Below are positions 14,813 through 23,913 of a stretch of 29,927 bases of DNA, piece by piece. The DNA is from Limnoglobus sp043757025 (GTDB lineage: Bacteria > Planctomycetota > Planctomycetia > Gemmatales > Gemmataceae), in assembly GCA_043757025.1 (NCBI GenBank), contig JAYVQG010000140.1, positions 1 to 29,927 on the forward strand. The letters run 5' to 3'. The translations under genes and the position numbers were made by a program. The notes under the pieces are model-generated. The model ran no database searches. It was not told the origin of the DNA and was given only the letters and a program-made list of their open reading frames with translations. How positions within the stretch are numbered: the first letter of the stretch is position 1; every line of letters starts with the position of its first letter.

Positions 14813-14859
14813 AGAAACGCGAACGCGGCAGTTTCCGAAACTGCCGCGTTCGCGTTTCT
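14813..14859 (+). terminator. Large perfect hairpin after exported-protein gene
   Basis: 14813-14835 and 14837-14859 are exact reverse complements, 23 bases per arm around a single central C. The physical hairpin has about 22 bp and a three-base loop. It starts 16 bases after the stop codon. A U-tract does not follow (CTATAGG), so termination efficiency is uncertain; it may stabilise the 3' end instead. Confidence 0.65.
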
Positions 14860-15059
14860 ATAGGCGATTTTGGGCAGTGAATGATTCCACCACTTACCCA
14901 CCCACCCTTCCGTGGAATCAAGCCGAATTTCGGAATCAACCTAACACACCAACGACTTACGTCCGATTTCGATGGCTCCGATCCACGCCAGAATCAAAAT
15001 TTCGGTGGTACTTTACGGCAAATTGCGAACTCGCTTTGAACCATGCCGCGTATCGAATA

Positions 15060-16415
15060 TCAGATAGCCAGTTTGCCGGTGCTGTCGCCGAAGCGCTTCG
15101 CGGGTGCGCCCATTCGGTCGAAGATCGCCAGATACAGGTTCATTAGCGGCGTTTCTTTTGCGAACTTGAGGTGCTGGCCGCCAGTGATCGTGCCACCGCC
15201 TTTGCCAACCAACAGGATCGGAAGTTCGTCGTGGTTGTGGCGGTTGCCGTCGCCGAGGCCACTACCGTACACCATCATCGTGTTATCGAGCAACGTCGAG
15301 CCGTTCGCTTCCTTAACACCCTTCATCTTCTCGATGAGGTACGCGAGCATTTCGACGTGGAAGGTGTTGATTTTCTGTATCTTCGCGAGCTTTTCGGGCT
15401 GGCTGCCGTGGTGCGAAAGGTCGTGGTGGCCATCGGGTACGCCGATCGTCTTATACGGCCGATTGCTGCCGTCGTTCGCGAATGGCAGAGTAATCACACG
15501 AGTCAAATCGGTCTGGAACGCGAGCACCATCAGGTCGCACATCAGTTGTGCGTGGTCCTTAAACTCGCCGGGGACGCCCGTTGGCGGCGTCATGTTCGGC
15601 TTAGCAACCGGCGTGCGACTCGCGTTTGCTTTCCGCACCTTGGCGATGCGGTCTTCGACTTCGCGTACCGCCGTTAGATATTCGTCGAGCTTGCGCTGAT
15701 CGCCTTGTCCGAGCGACTTCGTCAGCGACTTCGCATCGTCCATCACGAAGTCGAGAACGCTTTTGTTGTAGAGTTCTTTCTTCGCTCGCGTGGCCGCCAG
15801 TTCCTTCGGATCGTTGCCACCGAACAGCCGATCGAAGACTTGTTTCGGGTCGATTTCCTTGGCGTTCGGCGTCGATTCGGAACGCCACGACAAGTTCGCG
15901 GAGTATGCGCAACTGTAACCGGAGTCACAGTTGCCGGCTTGGCCACCGCGTTCGATGCCGAGTTCGATCGACGGGAATCGCGTCTGATCGCCGATCGTGT
16001 TGGCGATGTGCTGATCGGCCGACATCCCCGCACGAATGTCGGCACCGTGCGTCTTGCGCGGTTGGCAACCGGTGAGGAAGCTGGACATGGCTCGAGCGTG
16101 GTCGCCGGGTCCATCGCCGTTCGCACGGCCTTTGTCGAGAGTCATGTTCGAGAGGACGTTAACGTACTCTTTGTATGGTTCGAGCGAAGTGAGCGACTCC
16201 GGCAACTTGCCGAGCTTTCCCGCTTCGCCCGGCGTCCATCCCGGCATGTTCACGCCGTTGGGCACGTAGACGAATGCTGCGCGACGAGGGGGAGCAATAG
16301 TCGTGGGCGCGGGTGCCGCCGACGCCAGCGATTCTAGCCACGGGAGCGCGATCACCGTGCCGAGGCCGCGTAAGATCGTGCGGCGAGTCAGACCATTTTG
16401 CGTCGTGTCACTCAT
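15060..16415 (-). CDS. DUF1552 Tat-type secreted protein
   Basis: This 451-residue protein matches the planctomycete DUF1552 family. A twin-arginine leader (LTRRTILRGLGTVIALPWLESL) is followed by AAFVYVPNGVNMPGWTP, DGPGDHARAMSSFLTGCQP, GMSADQHIANTIGDQTRFPSIELG, the HDLSHHGSQPEKLAKIQKIN block and VYGSGLGDGNRHNHDELPI. The family is periplasmic with unestablished chemistry. ATG 16415 overlaps the stop of the upstream DUF1592-type cytochrome gene (16410-16408), so the two are co-transcribed and probably act together, as this pair usually does in planctomycetes. An upstream in-frame start at 16445 would add ten uncharacteristic residues. Confidence 0.95.
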   Translation of the reverse strand: MSDTTQNGLTRRTILRGLGTVIALPWLESLASAAPAPTTIAPPRRAAFVYVPNGVNMPGWTPGEAGKLGKLPESLTSLEPYKEYVNVLSNMTLDKGRANGDGPGDHARAMSSFLTGCQPRKTHGADIRAGMSADQHIANTIGDQTRFPSIELGIERGGQAGNCDSGYSCAYSANLSWRSESTPNAKEIDPKQVFDRLFGGNDPKELAATRAKKELYNKSVLDFVMDDAKSLTKSLGQGDQRKLDEYLTAVREVEDRIAKVRKANASRTPVAKPNMTPPTGVPGEFKDHAQLMCDLMVLAFQTDLTRVITLPFANDGSNRPYKTIGVPDGHHDLSHHGSQPEKLAKIQKINTFHVEMLAYLIEKMKGVKEANGSTLLDNTMMVYGSGLGDGNRHNHDELPILLVGKGGGTITGGQHLKFAKETPLMNLYLAIFDRMGAPAKRFGDSTGKLAI

Positions 16416-18804
16416 TGCGTTTGCCCCGTCGTTTCTGGAAGGCATCTGTTTCCAATATCGCGAGCACGAGTTGGGAGAACTGGTCGTTCCCCTTCGTCAG
16501 CTTTTTCGAGAGGTCGTTGACCGCACACTTGTCTTGGTATTCTAACCCACGACCGAGGGCATAGGTAAGAAGTTTCTCGGATAGGCAGTTGCGGAACGCT
16601 TCCGATTTCCCGAGCAGGATCTTGCGGAGTTCGCTCGGGCCGCTGAACTTCGCTCCGCCAGGCAGTACGCCGGAGGGATCAATTTTCTGCTTGTTATCGA
16701 GTTCGCGCCATCGGCCGATCGCGTCGAAGTTTTCGAGGCCGAAGCCGAGCGGATCCATCTTCGTGTGACACGTCGCACAGGCGGGGTTCGAGCGGTGCGA
16801 TTCCATCTGCTGGCGGAGCGTGCCTTTGAGTTCGCCTACGGGTGGCAGTTCGGGAATATCCGGCGCGGGTGGCGGCGGTGGAGTACCGAGGATGTTATCG
16901 AGAATCCATTTGCCGCGTTTCACCGGCGAGGTTCGCGTCGGGTTCGAGGTGACGAGCAAAATACTCGCCTGCGTGACGACACCACCGCGTTTGTTGTCGG
17001 TCAGTTTCACTTTTTGAAACGCATCACCGCGGACGTTCGGTAGCGAGTAGTGTTTCGCCAGTCGCTCGTTTGCGAAGGTGTAATCGGAATCGAGGAATTC
17101 GAGCACGCTACGATCTTCGCGAACGATGTAATCGAAGTAAAGTTCGGTCTCTTTAATGATCGCGTTCCGCAGCGGTTCGTCCCATGTCGGGAACAACCCG
17201 GTGTCCGGCGACAGCGTGCGAATGTTCCGCAGCATCAGCCATTGGCCCGCGAAGTTATCGACGAGGGCTGCGCTCTTCGGATCTTTGAGCATCCGTTTGA
17301 CTTGAGCTTCGAGGACGCCCGGTTTGCGTAACTCGCCGGTATCCGCAAGCTGGATCAGCGCGTCGTCGGGCATCGTCGACCAGAGGAAATACGAGAGGCG
17401 CGTGGCAAACTCGTGGTCGCTGATCGTACGCACTTCTTCGGGCGATTTCGGATCGGCTTCCACGCGAAACAAAAAGTTCGGCGAAACGAGAATCGCCTTA
17501 AGCGGTAGGCGGATCGCCTTCTCGAATGGGTCGCCTTGCCCCTCGGCAATGTCGTAGAGCTTGAGCAAACGCTGGACTTCGTCCGCCGTCACGGGGCGAC
17601 GATAGGCGCGTGTTGCGAACTTCGTCAGCACCGCTTTTGCGGCAGATTTGTTATCGGCTTCGGTCTTTGGGATCGTCACTAAAATTCGCTTCGTCGATTC
17701 GGGGAGCGGCTTACTGCCTCCGCCGATTGGCCCTTCGATTTCGATCGCTTCGAGGTGAAAAACTCGCGACTTTTTATCGGCTGCTGGGTTCGTGAACGCC
17801 ACCGCAATGCGACGCTCACCGGTACTTACTTTCAGCTTGACTTCGTATGGCTTGGCTTTGGTTTTTTCGGTGGCATCGACGGTAAACGATTTGGCTTCTT
17901 TGCCATCGAGACGGATGGCAATTTTCGGTGCTTCCTCGCCGCTCGGCTCGCCCCACGCTCTCACTCGCAAGATGTATTCCCCGTCGGCAGAGAAGTTGAA
18001 CTTCTCCAAGAATGCGGAGCCTTCTTCAGCTAAAACGATCCGCACGATCTCGCGGCCTTGCGGCGATTTCTCGCGCAGTTTGGCCGAACGTGGCGTAACG
18101 AGGATCGTTTGCGGGCGAAATGACTGATTCGACGAACGCACCCCATCGAGTGACACTATCGCTGTATCCAAGATTTTCTCGGCGGCGGTGAGATACTTCT
18201 CGAGTAAAACCGGTTGCATCGAAAGTACATCGCCGATGTTGTCGAAACCGTAGCCAACATCGTCGGAAGGAAAGTCGTCGGCGGGGCTGAAATCGACGCC
18301 GCAGAGGTCGCGAATCGTGTTGTTGTACTCGGCCCGATTGAGCCGACGCAACGTCACGCGGCCCGGATCTTTGGGCGAAGTGCAATCGACCTTAATCATC
18401 GTGTTTTCCACCCAACCGAGAAACGCATCCTTCTCGTCCTTGCTCGGTTGTGGCTTCTTCTTCGGTGGCATCTCGCCAGACGCGACGACGTTGACGATCG
18501 TCTCCCACGTCATGCGGTCTTTTTTCGCATGACTTTCGTTGATGTACGCATCGAGCGTAACGCTGCCCGCTTGTTTCGTACTGTTGTGGCAACCGTTGCA
18601 GTAAGTCGCGAGGAAAGGCTTAATCTTCGAGTCGAATGTAGTGTCAACCGGCTTGGCGGCCAACGCGACAGGCTTAGTATCCGGAGAGCGTTGTGGCTGT
18701 TGAGAAGGCAAACTCGGACGATTCACTGCGCCGACAGTCGCACCGCAGGCGAATGCCGCCAGCATCACGGCACCGACACCGCAGATTGCGTGGCGTCGTG
18801 TCAT
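16408..18804 (-). CDS. DUF1592/1588/1587/1585/1595 planctomycete cytochrome c protein
   Basis: This 798-residue exported protein has an N-terminal hydrophobic leader (HAICGVGAVMLAAFACGATV). A c-type haem site CNGCH at 69-73 follows in FLATYCNGCHNS. Later come the family blocks RVTLRRLNRAEYNNTIRDL (DUF1587), SFRPQ and the carbohydrate-binding-like central beta region, AYRRPVTADEVQRLLKLY (DUF1595), ATRLSYFLWSTMPDDALIQL (DUF1592), RTSPVKRGKWILDNILGTP (DUF1588) and a second haem-like motif CATCH at 676-680 with KLLTYALGRGLEY (DUF1585). It is thought to work as a periplasmic redox protein, perhaps on carbohydrate substrates, together with the downstream DUF1552 partner. GGGAGA 6 bases upstream supports ATG 18804. 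Confidence 0.96.
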   Translation of the reverse strand: MTRRHAICGVGAVMLAAFACGATVGAVNRPSLPSQQPQRSPDTKPVALAAKPVDTTFDSKIKPFLATYCNGCHNSTKQAGSVTLDAYINESHAKKDRMTWETIVNVVASGEMPPKKKPQPSKDEKDAFLGWVENTMIKVDCTSPKDPGRVTLRRLNRAEYNNTIRDLCGVDFSPADDFPSDDVGYGFDNIGDVLSMQPVLLEKYLTAAEKILDTAIVSLDGVRSSNQSFRPQTILVTPRSAKLREKSPQGREIVRIVLAEEGSAFLEKFNFSADGEYILRVRAWGEPSGEEAPKIAIRLDGKEAKSFTVDATEKTKAKPYEVKLKVSTGERRIAVAFTNPAADKKSRVFHLEAIEIEGPIGGGSKPLPESTKRILVTIPKTEADNKSAAKAVLTKFATRAYRRPVTADEVQRLLKLYDIAEGQGDPFEKAIRLPLKAILVSPNFLFRVEADPKSPEEVRTISDHEFATRLSYFLWSTMPDDALIQLADTGELRKPGVLEAQVKRMLKDPKSAALVDNFAGQWLMLRNIRTLSPDTGLFPTWDEPLRNAIIKETELYFDYIVREDRSVLEFLDSDYTFANERLAKHYSLPNVRGDAFQKVKLTDNKRGGVVTQASILLVTSNPTRTSPVKRGKWILDNILGTPPPPPAPDIPELPPVGELKGTLRQQMESHRSNPACATCHTKMDPLGFGLENFDAIGRWRELDNKQKIDPSGVLPGGAKFSGPSELRKILLGKSEAFRNCLSEKLLTYALGRGLEYQDKCAVNDLSKKLTKGNDQFSQLVLAILETDAFQKRRGKRNE

Positions 18805-18899
18805 TCGGTCTCCCGTCGAATCATTCGGAAGTCATCACTCGTACGAACCGCACGGTCGCGGTGTTAGGCAGGCGGGCAACCACTCATAGCCCATTAATA

Positions 18900-18937
18900 T
18901 ATGTAGCTCAGAATTCGTGCGGTTTCAACACGAATTC
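18900..18937 (-). promoter_or_regulatory. Inverted repeat overlapping a candidate promoter of the cytochrome/DUF1552 pair
   Basis: GAATTCGTG (18911-18919) and CACGAATTC (18929-18937) are perfect 9-base inverted arms with a 9-base spacer. On the minus strand TTGAAA (18928-18923) inside the spacer could be a -35, with TACATA 17 bases further (18905-18900) as a weak -10. It also lies just after the serS stop, so it could be a terminator stem, but there is no T-tract. Confidence 0.35.
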
Positions 18938-18975
18938 CGTCGCCTCATCGGGTTTTCATCTGTCAAATTGTGTGA

Positions 18976-20265
18976 TCAACGCGCTTTGCGTTCGATTTTG
19001 TCTTTGCCGATCCAGGGGCGTAACACCTCTGGCACGAGCACGGAGCCGTCTTCTTGTTGGTAATTTTCGAGGATAGCGATGATCGCCCGCGTGCAAGCGA
19101 TGGCGGTGCCGTTGAGCGTGTAGACGAACTTCGTGCCCTTTTGGCCGCTCGGTCGGTAGCGGATGTTGAGGCGTCGCGATTGGTAATCGGTGCAGTTCGA
19201 CGTACTCGTGACTTCGCCGTATTCGCCGTCTTTGCCGCGGCCCGGCATCCAGGCTTCGAGGTCGTACTTGCGGTATGCGGGGCCGCCGAGGTCGCCGGTG
19301 CAGGTGTCGATCACGTGGAACGGCAGGCCCAGTCCCTCGAAGATTTCTTCTTCGATTTTGCGAATTTCCTGGTGAATTGCCTCGCTTTGTTCGGGCGTGC
19401 AATACACGAACATCTCGACCTTCGTAAACTGGTGAACGCGATAAATCCCGCGCGTGTCGCGCCCGGCGGCACCGGCTTCGGTGCGGAAACAGTGCGACAA
19501 CCCGACGTACTTCATCGGCAGTTTCGCTTCGTCCAGAATCTCGTCGCGGTGCATCCCGCCGAGTGTAATTTCTGCCGTGGCGATCAAGCACAAATCGGTG
19601 TCGGCAATCGTGTAAATTTGCCGCGTCTCGGCGTTGTCGCGCGGCGAGAAACCGATGCCCTCAAGGACATCGACCTTGGCCAAGTCTGGCGTGATGATTG
19701 GCGTGAAACCTTTCGCCACCAGCTTCTGAATCGCGTACTGCACGAGCGCCAGTTCGAGTAGCACGGCCTCGTTCTTCAGGAAGTAGAACTTGCTACCCGT
19801 GACTTTCACCCCGGCCTCGAAGTCGGCGAGGTCGAGCGATTCGACGAGTTCGACGTGGTCCTTGACCTCGAACGGAAACTTCGTCGGTTCCTTGTGTCGA
19901 TACACGACCGTGTTTGCCTCGGCATCGTGCCCCACCGGCGCATCGGGGTGCGTCATGTTCGGGATTGGCAACAACGACACCCGCAACTGGTCTTCGGCCA
20001 GTTTCATTTTGCCATCGAGAATCGCAACCTGCTCCTTGAGCTTCGTGCTTTCGTCCTTGAGTGCGGATCGCTCATCGGGTTTCGCGCTCTGGAACTTTTT
20101 GCTGATCTCGTTCTGTTTCGCCTTCGTTTCGTCGGACAGTTTCTGAAGCTGCTTGCGTTCGGTATCGTGCCGTACCACCGCATCGACATCGGCCTTGACG
20201 TTGCGATTGGCACAGTTCGCCTTCACGGCGTCGAGGTTATCGCGGATAAAGTTTGCGTCGAGCAT
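18976..20265 (-). CDS. serS: Seryl-tRNA synthetase
   Basis: SerRS charges tRNA-Ser with serine in the cytosol. The 429-residue product is of normal length. The N-terminal antiparallel coiled coil is visible (MLDANFIRDNLDAVKANC; QLQKLSDETKAKQNEISKKF region to about residue 110), then the class II core: motif 2 HCFRTEAGAAGRDTRGIYRVHQFTKVE, the serine-binding TAEITLGG stretch, and motif 3 TLNGTAIACTRAIIAILENYQ ending in DGSVLVPEVLRPWIG. All usual catalytic blocks are present. The gene is single, with no clear Shine-Dalgarno before ATG 20265. No T-box leader is visible upstream; a 10-bp stem-loop lies 46 bases before the start. Confidence 0.98.
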   Translation of the reverse strand: MLDANFIRDNLDAVKANCANRNVKADVDAVVRHDTERKQLQKLSDETKAKQNEISKKFQSAKPDERSALKDESTKLKEQVAILDGKMKLAEDQLRVSLLPIPNMTHPDAPVGHDAEANTVVYRHKEPTKFPFEVKDHVELVESLDLADFEAGVKVTGSKFYFLKNEAVLLELALVQYAIQKLVAKGFTPIITPDLAKVDVLEGIGFSPRDNAETRQIYTIADTDLCLIATAEITLGGMHRDEILDEAKLPMKYVGLSHCFRTEAGAAGRDTRGIYRVHQFTKVEMFVYCTPEQSEAIHQEIRKIEEEIFEGLGLPFHVIDTCTGDLGGPAYRKYDLEAWMPGRGKDGEYGEVTSTSNCTDYQSRRLNIRYRPSGQKGTKFVYTLNGTAIACTRAIIAILENYQQEDGSVLVPEVLRPWIGKDKIERKAR

Positions 20266-20310
20266 AGTTGTGCTTATTTCAACTGGTTAAAAATTACAAA
20301 GGGCCGATGT

Positions 20311-20335
20311 TACGACTATCAGCGAGATAGTCGTA
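20311..20335 (-). terminator. Stem-loop between DUF1080 gene and serS
   Basis: TACGACTATC (20311-20320) and GATAGTCGTA (20326-20335) form a perfect 10-bp stem with loop AGCGA. On the minus strand it lies about 130 bases after the DUF1080 stop and 46 bases before the serS start, with a T-rich stretch (TTGTAATTTTT) about 15 bases later. It may be a weak terminator or part of the serS leader. Confidence 0.4.
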
Positions 20336-20462
20336 GTTTGGGTCCGGGTAACGAGTTTTGTATGGATCGAACGGTTCGGTGATGATGTGGAGTAGCGTTT
20401 GAAACGCGGACAGAATCTAGCCACTCCATTTGTTTGGCAACTCCAACTCGCTTTCACGTCGG

Positions 20463-21575
20463 TTATCGCTCCCGCTTCGCGGAGTCCAGTTCGACGATTC
20501 GCATGTTGCGAAACAGCAGATCGGTGGTGGGGTCGTGGCCCTGGATGCTCAGGTGCCCTTTGCCGAGTTTCATCCCTTTGCGGGCGTTCTCGTCGGGTTT
20601 GCGGTCGTCGGTCCAACTGACGACGGGGTAGCCGTTCACCCAGGTTGCAAACTGCGCACCGTGTGCGAGCAGGCTCATGGCGAACCATTCTTTGTCGTTA
20701 GAAACGACCTTACGTGCAGCGATGCGGCGATAGATTGCGCCGGTGCCGTAGTCGAGCGGTTTGCTGCGGTCGTCGTTGATTATCGCGTTCTGGATTTGCA
20801 TCTCGTAGCCGCTCTGATACTGGTCGGGCAAACAGCGGAAGAAGATGCCACTGTTGAGGGCGATGCCGTTGGTTTTGCACTCGATTTGCAGAAGGAAGTT
20901 ATCGAAGGTCTTTTCGGTTTGCAGGTCGCCGGGGCCGTTCACCGCGTGGAGTTCGCCGTCTTTGGTCACATCGAACTTCGTGGCGACTCGCTTCGGATCG
21001 CCCGCAAACACCTTCCAGCCGCTGAGGTCTTTGCCGTCGAACAATTTCTCCTCAGCCGTGGGGCGGAACTTGATCGGCTTGACCTGCCCGCCGTTCTCGC
21101 CCGCAGTCAGGTCGAAATTCCACGTGCCCACCGCATGATCGCCCGCTTCGGATCGGCTCGATTGCGAACTCGCGCCGTCGGATTTGCTCTGAATCGAAGT
21201 GTCGACTTTGTTCCCAGACTGGGTTCGCTTGATAGTGACATTCCTCGCACCGGAGCCGGACACGGTGGTGTTGCCGTTTGACGAAGGGCTGGCCGAACGC
21301 ACGCCGACTTTGCAATCGGCGGCCTCGAATATCATCTCCCCCACAGGCAACGCGACTTTGTACGCGATCGATTCCCCTTTCGGGATCACCATTATGCCGT
21401 CTTTCACTTCGGCTTTGCCAGTCCAGCCGAACGTCGTTTCGCCATCGAACAACAGCAGCCAGCCGTCGGCGATTTCCTTCTCCGAGAGCAGAGACGGGTT
21501 GGCTTTCTCGTCGGCACGCACACCGGTTGCGGCGAGCAGAAAGCCGATGCCGAGAAGGAGCGAGGAGAGTCGCAT
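20463..21575 (-). CDS. DUF1080 secreted protein (3-keto-glycoside hydrolase-like)
   Basis: The 370-residue protein has a Sec signal peptide (RLSSLLLGIGFLLAATGVRAD). The C-terminal half, about residues 160-370, is a DUF1080 concanavalin-like domain: EKLFDGKDLSGWKVF, NFLLQIECKTNG, LNSGIFFRCLP, GYEMQIQNAI, GTGAIYRR, WVNGYPVVSWTDDR, GHLSIQGHDPTTDLLFRNMRI. The family is periplasmic or surface-bound and linked to carbohydrate breakdown (3-keto-disaccharide hydrolase is proposed). The N-terminal half begins with a similar WLLLFDGETTFGW, suggesting a decayed or partial duplicate, followed by a Ser/Gly/Asn-rich stretch. AAGGTG upstream supports ATG 21575. Next to serS and mutL it is probably transcribed alone. 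Confidence 0.94.
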   Translation of the reverse strand: MRLSSLLLGIGFLLAATGVRADEKANPSLLSEKEIADGWLLLFDGETTFGWTGKAEVKDGIMVIPKGESIAYKVALPVGEMIFEAADCKVGVRSASPSSNGNTTVSGSGARNVTIKRTQSGNKVDTSIQSKSDGASSQSSRSEAGDHAVGTWNFDLTAGENGGQVKPIKFRPTAEEKLFDGKDLSGWKVFAGDPKRVATKFDVTKDGELHAVNGPGDLQTEKTFDNFLLQIECKTNGIALNSGIFFRCLPDQYQSGYEMQIQNAIINDDRSKPLDYGTGAIYRRIAARKVVSNDKEWFAMSLLAHGAQFATWVNGYPVVSWTDDRKPDENARKGMKLGKGHLSIQGHDPTTDLLFRNMRIVELDSAKRER

Positions 21576-21841
21576 GGAGTCACCTTTATCGTGGAAAATT
21601 TAGTAGACGGTTCGCCAAGTCGAGCTTGCCTTCTGAAAAGAACGCGAACCCAGAAGCCGGGCAGCCGTGGAGGTACACTCCGTGAAAAACGTAGACCGCA
21701 AGAGTATTGACGAGCCTTCCTACCTGGCGAATGCAAAATGCTCCTGCGCCAGAGCGATGCTGTTGTACAAATTCGTTGCTGGTCCGTTACGAAATCTTCG
21801 CCCTGCCAGTTTCGGAGGATAGTTGAACGCGAAAAACGCTC

Positions 21842-23692
21842 TCAGATTCGCCGGAACTGCCGATCGAGTTCACTTCGACTGAACGATAGCGACGTCGGCC
21901 GGCCGTGCGGGCAGTGGTGCGAATCTTCGGCCATATCGCGCAACTGCAAAAGATACGCGATTTCTTCTTGCGTCAGTTTGTCGCCCGCCTTTACGGCCGC
22001 TTTGCACGCCATCGTTGCTAACAGGTGGTCGAGCAATGCTTCCTTCGCGGGCATGCGCTCCTTTGAGATCAGGTAATCGATCGCACTTTGCAGAATCACG
22101 TGTGGGGGTTTCCGCGAAAGCAGCGTTGGGTAGCTCGATAACAAAATCGTGTTGCCGCCGAAGTCCGAAATTTCCAAACCGAGGCGTTCCAGTTCGTCTT
22201 TTGCCTCCAGCACCATCGCGGCCTGATCGGCGGGGAGGTCGATCGGTTCCGGGATTAGCAACCGCTGCACTTCGAGTTTGCCATCGCGAATCCGCCGCCG
22301 AAGCTGTTCGTACAAAATGCGTTCGTGCAGTGCGTGTTGGTCGATAACGAGCATGCCGTCTGCGGTTTCGAGCACGAGATACGCATCGTGAACCTGCAAA
22401 GCCGTACCGGGCGGTGGCACTGGAAAAGGCTGCGCTGGCAATGTTTCCAGCAGGTTCGGCTCCGGAGTTTGCGCGGCAACAGGCACTTCCGGTGCAACGA
22501 CGTGAATCCGCTCGGTGGCAAACGGGATTGTCGTCGTTCGCGGTACGGTGACCGGCACGAACGGGTTGGCAATCGGGTTCGCGAACCGGTCCCCGAGCGA
22601 CATTTCTTCCCACGGCGCGACCGTCGAATCTGCCAGTTCCCGACGCGGCGACATCGGAGCATCAGCTTCGGGGCCATCGGGCACTTTGAGTTTCGGAACG
22701 AGGTTTTCCTTGAGCAATCGCGTCTTCACCGTTGCGCGAATCAGCGAGAAGATCAGCGAGTTTTCGCGGAAGCGCACTTCGGATTTCGTCGGGTGAACGT
22801 TGACATCCACGGTGTCCGGTGGCACCGTCAGGAACAGGAATCCGATGGCGTGGCGGCCCGTCATCAGCAACCCGCGATAGGCGTCTTGCAGTGCGTACGC
22901 GAGGCTGCGGTCGCGGAACCAGCGCCCGTTCACGAACAGATATTGCAGCTTCGCGTTGCCGCGATCGCAGACGGGATCGGCGATGAAGCCCGTCAACCGC
23001 AGCGGGCCGGGGCCGGAGTCGATTTCGTACACGGCGTTGCGGATTTCGCCGCCGTAGAACAGGCCGATGCGCTCGCGCAGATTCGCGGATGCGGGCACTT
23101 CGTAGACCGATTTCCCATTGTGCCGTAACACGATGTGTAGCGTCGGATGTGAGAGCGCGATCCGCGTGACGGTTTCCGAAACTTGGCCGAGTTCGGTGGC
23201 GATGCTTTTGAGAAACTTCTTGCGAACGGGCACGTTGTAGAACAAGTGCCGCACTTCGATCCGCGTGCCGGTGGCACCACCCCACGGCCGCACTTCGGAG
23301 AGTTCGCCACCATCGCAGCGAATCTCCGAGCCGCACTCGGCATCGATGGCACGCGATTGCAGCGTCACTTTGGCGATGCTGCCGATCGAAGCGAGTGCCT
23401 CGCCGCGAAAGCCCATCGTGCCAATACGAAACAGATCCTCCGCATCGGTGAGCTTGCTCGTGGCATGAGATGTCAGCGCGAGTGCGAGGTCTTCGGCCAC
23501 GATGCCACGCCCGTTATCGACGACGCGAATCAATTCCGTGCCACCCTGATCGAGATCGATATCGATCCGCGTGGCACCGGCATCGATCGAGTTCTCGAGC
23601 AACTCCTTCACAACGCTCGCGGGCCGTTCGACGACTTCCCCCGCCGCGATCTTCGCGATGACATTGGCAGACAATTGGCGGATTCGTGTCAT
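21842..23692 (-). CDS. mutL: DNA mismatch repair protein MutL
   Basis: MutL couples MutS mismatch recognition to strand removal. The 616-residue product starts RIRQLSANVIAKIAAGEVVERPASV. It shows the GHKL ATPase motifs ELLENSIDAGA (catalytic Glu near 34), VDNGRGI and TMGFRGEALASI, then HLFYNVPVRKKFLK and NVHPTKSEVRF. After a Pro-rich linker (about 370-425) comes the C-terminal dimerisation domain with DQHALHE at 451-457, MACKAAVKAGDKL, and CPHGRP at 594-599. These three sites match the metal-binding endonuclease set, so this MutL is probably a nicking endonuclease, as in bacteria without MutH. ATG 23692 is chosen by homology; a longer reading to 23740 adds non-conserved residues. No mutS lies in the window. 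Confidence 0.97.
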   Translation of the reverse strand: MTRIRQLSANVIAKIAAGEVVERPASVVKELLENSIDAGATRIDIDLDQGGTELIRVVDNGRGIVAEDLALALTSHATSKLTDAEDLFRIGTMGFRGEALASIGSIAKVTLQSRAIDAECGSEIRCDGGELSEVRPWGGATGTRIEVRHLFYNVPVRKKFLKSIATELGQVSETVTRIALSHPTLHIVLRHNGKSVYEVPASANLRERIGLFYGGEIRNAVYEIDSGPGPLRLTGFIADPVCDRGNAKLQYLFVNGRWFRDRSLAYALQDAYRGLLMTGRHAIGFLFLTVPPDTVDVNVHPTKSEVRFRENSLIFSLIRATVKTRLLKENLVPKLKVPDGPEADAPMSPRRELADSTVAPWEEMSLGDRFANPIANPFVPVTVPRTTTIPFATERIHVVAPEVPVAAQTPEPNLLETLPAQPFPVPPPGTALQVHDAYLVLETADGMLVIDQHALHERILYEQLRRRIRDGKLEVQRLLIPEPIDLPADQAAMVLEAKDELERLGLEISDFGGNTILLSSYPTLLSRKPPHVILQSAIDYLISKERMPAKEALLDHLLATMACKAAVKAGDKLTQEEIAYLLQLRDMAEDSHHCPHGRPTSLSFSRSELDRQFRRI

Positions 23693-23839
23693 GCTTATCG
23701 AACACCCCGTATTGCGATTCTCCTCGTGATAATTTAGCAACCTTACAGCCTACGGGCGCGATTTGTTTCGATTTGCTTCCGCCATCGAAACTCCCCGATG
23801 GGCTTCAAAATATCACAGCGAGTGGCGCGAATCGGAGTG

Positions 23840-23889
23840 AAACAAAAAACGCTATAGTAGTGGCCCATATGTAGGCGACTACTATAGCG
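23840..23889 (-). terminator. Rho-independent terminator of the histidine kinase/regulator operon
   Basis: CGCTATAGTAGT (23850-23861) pairs with ACTACTATAGCG (23878-23889), a perfect 12-bp stem extended by 3 bp (GCC 23863-23865 with GGC 23874-23876) after one mismatch. On the minus strand the hairpin is directly followed by GTTTTTTGTTT (23850-23840), a U-tract. It lies 24 bases after the response-regulator stop. Confidence 0.85.
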
Positions 23890-23913
23890 CGTAATGTCAG
23901 TCGAACGACGAGA

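Noticed and set aside
20266..20462. Possible T-box leader for serS
   Set aside because: No T-box consensus, specifier stem or antiterminator was seen; only a single 10-bp stem-loop.
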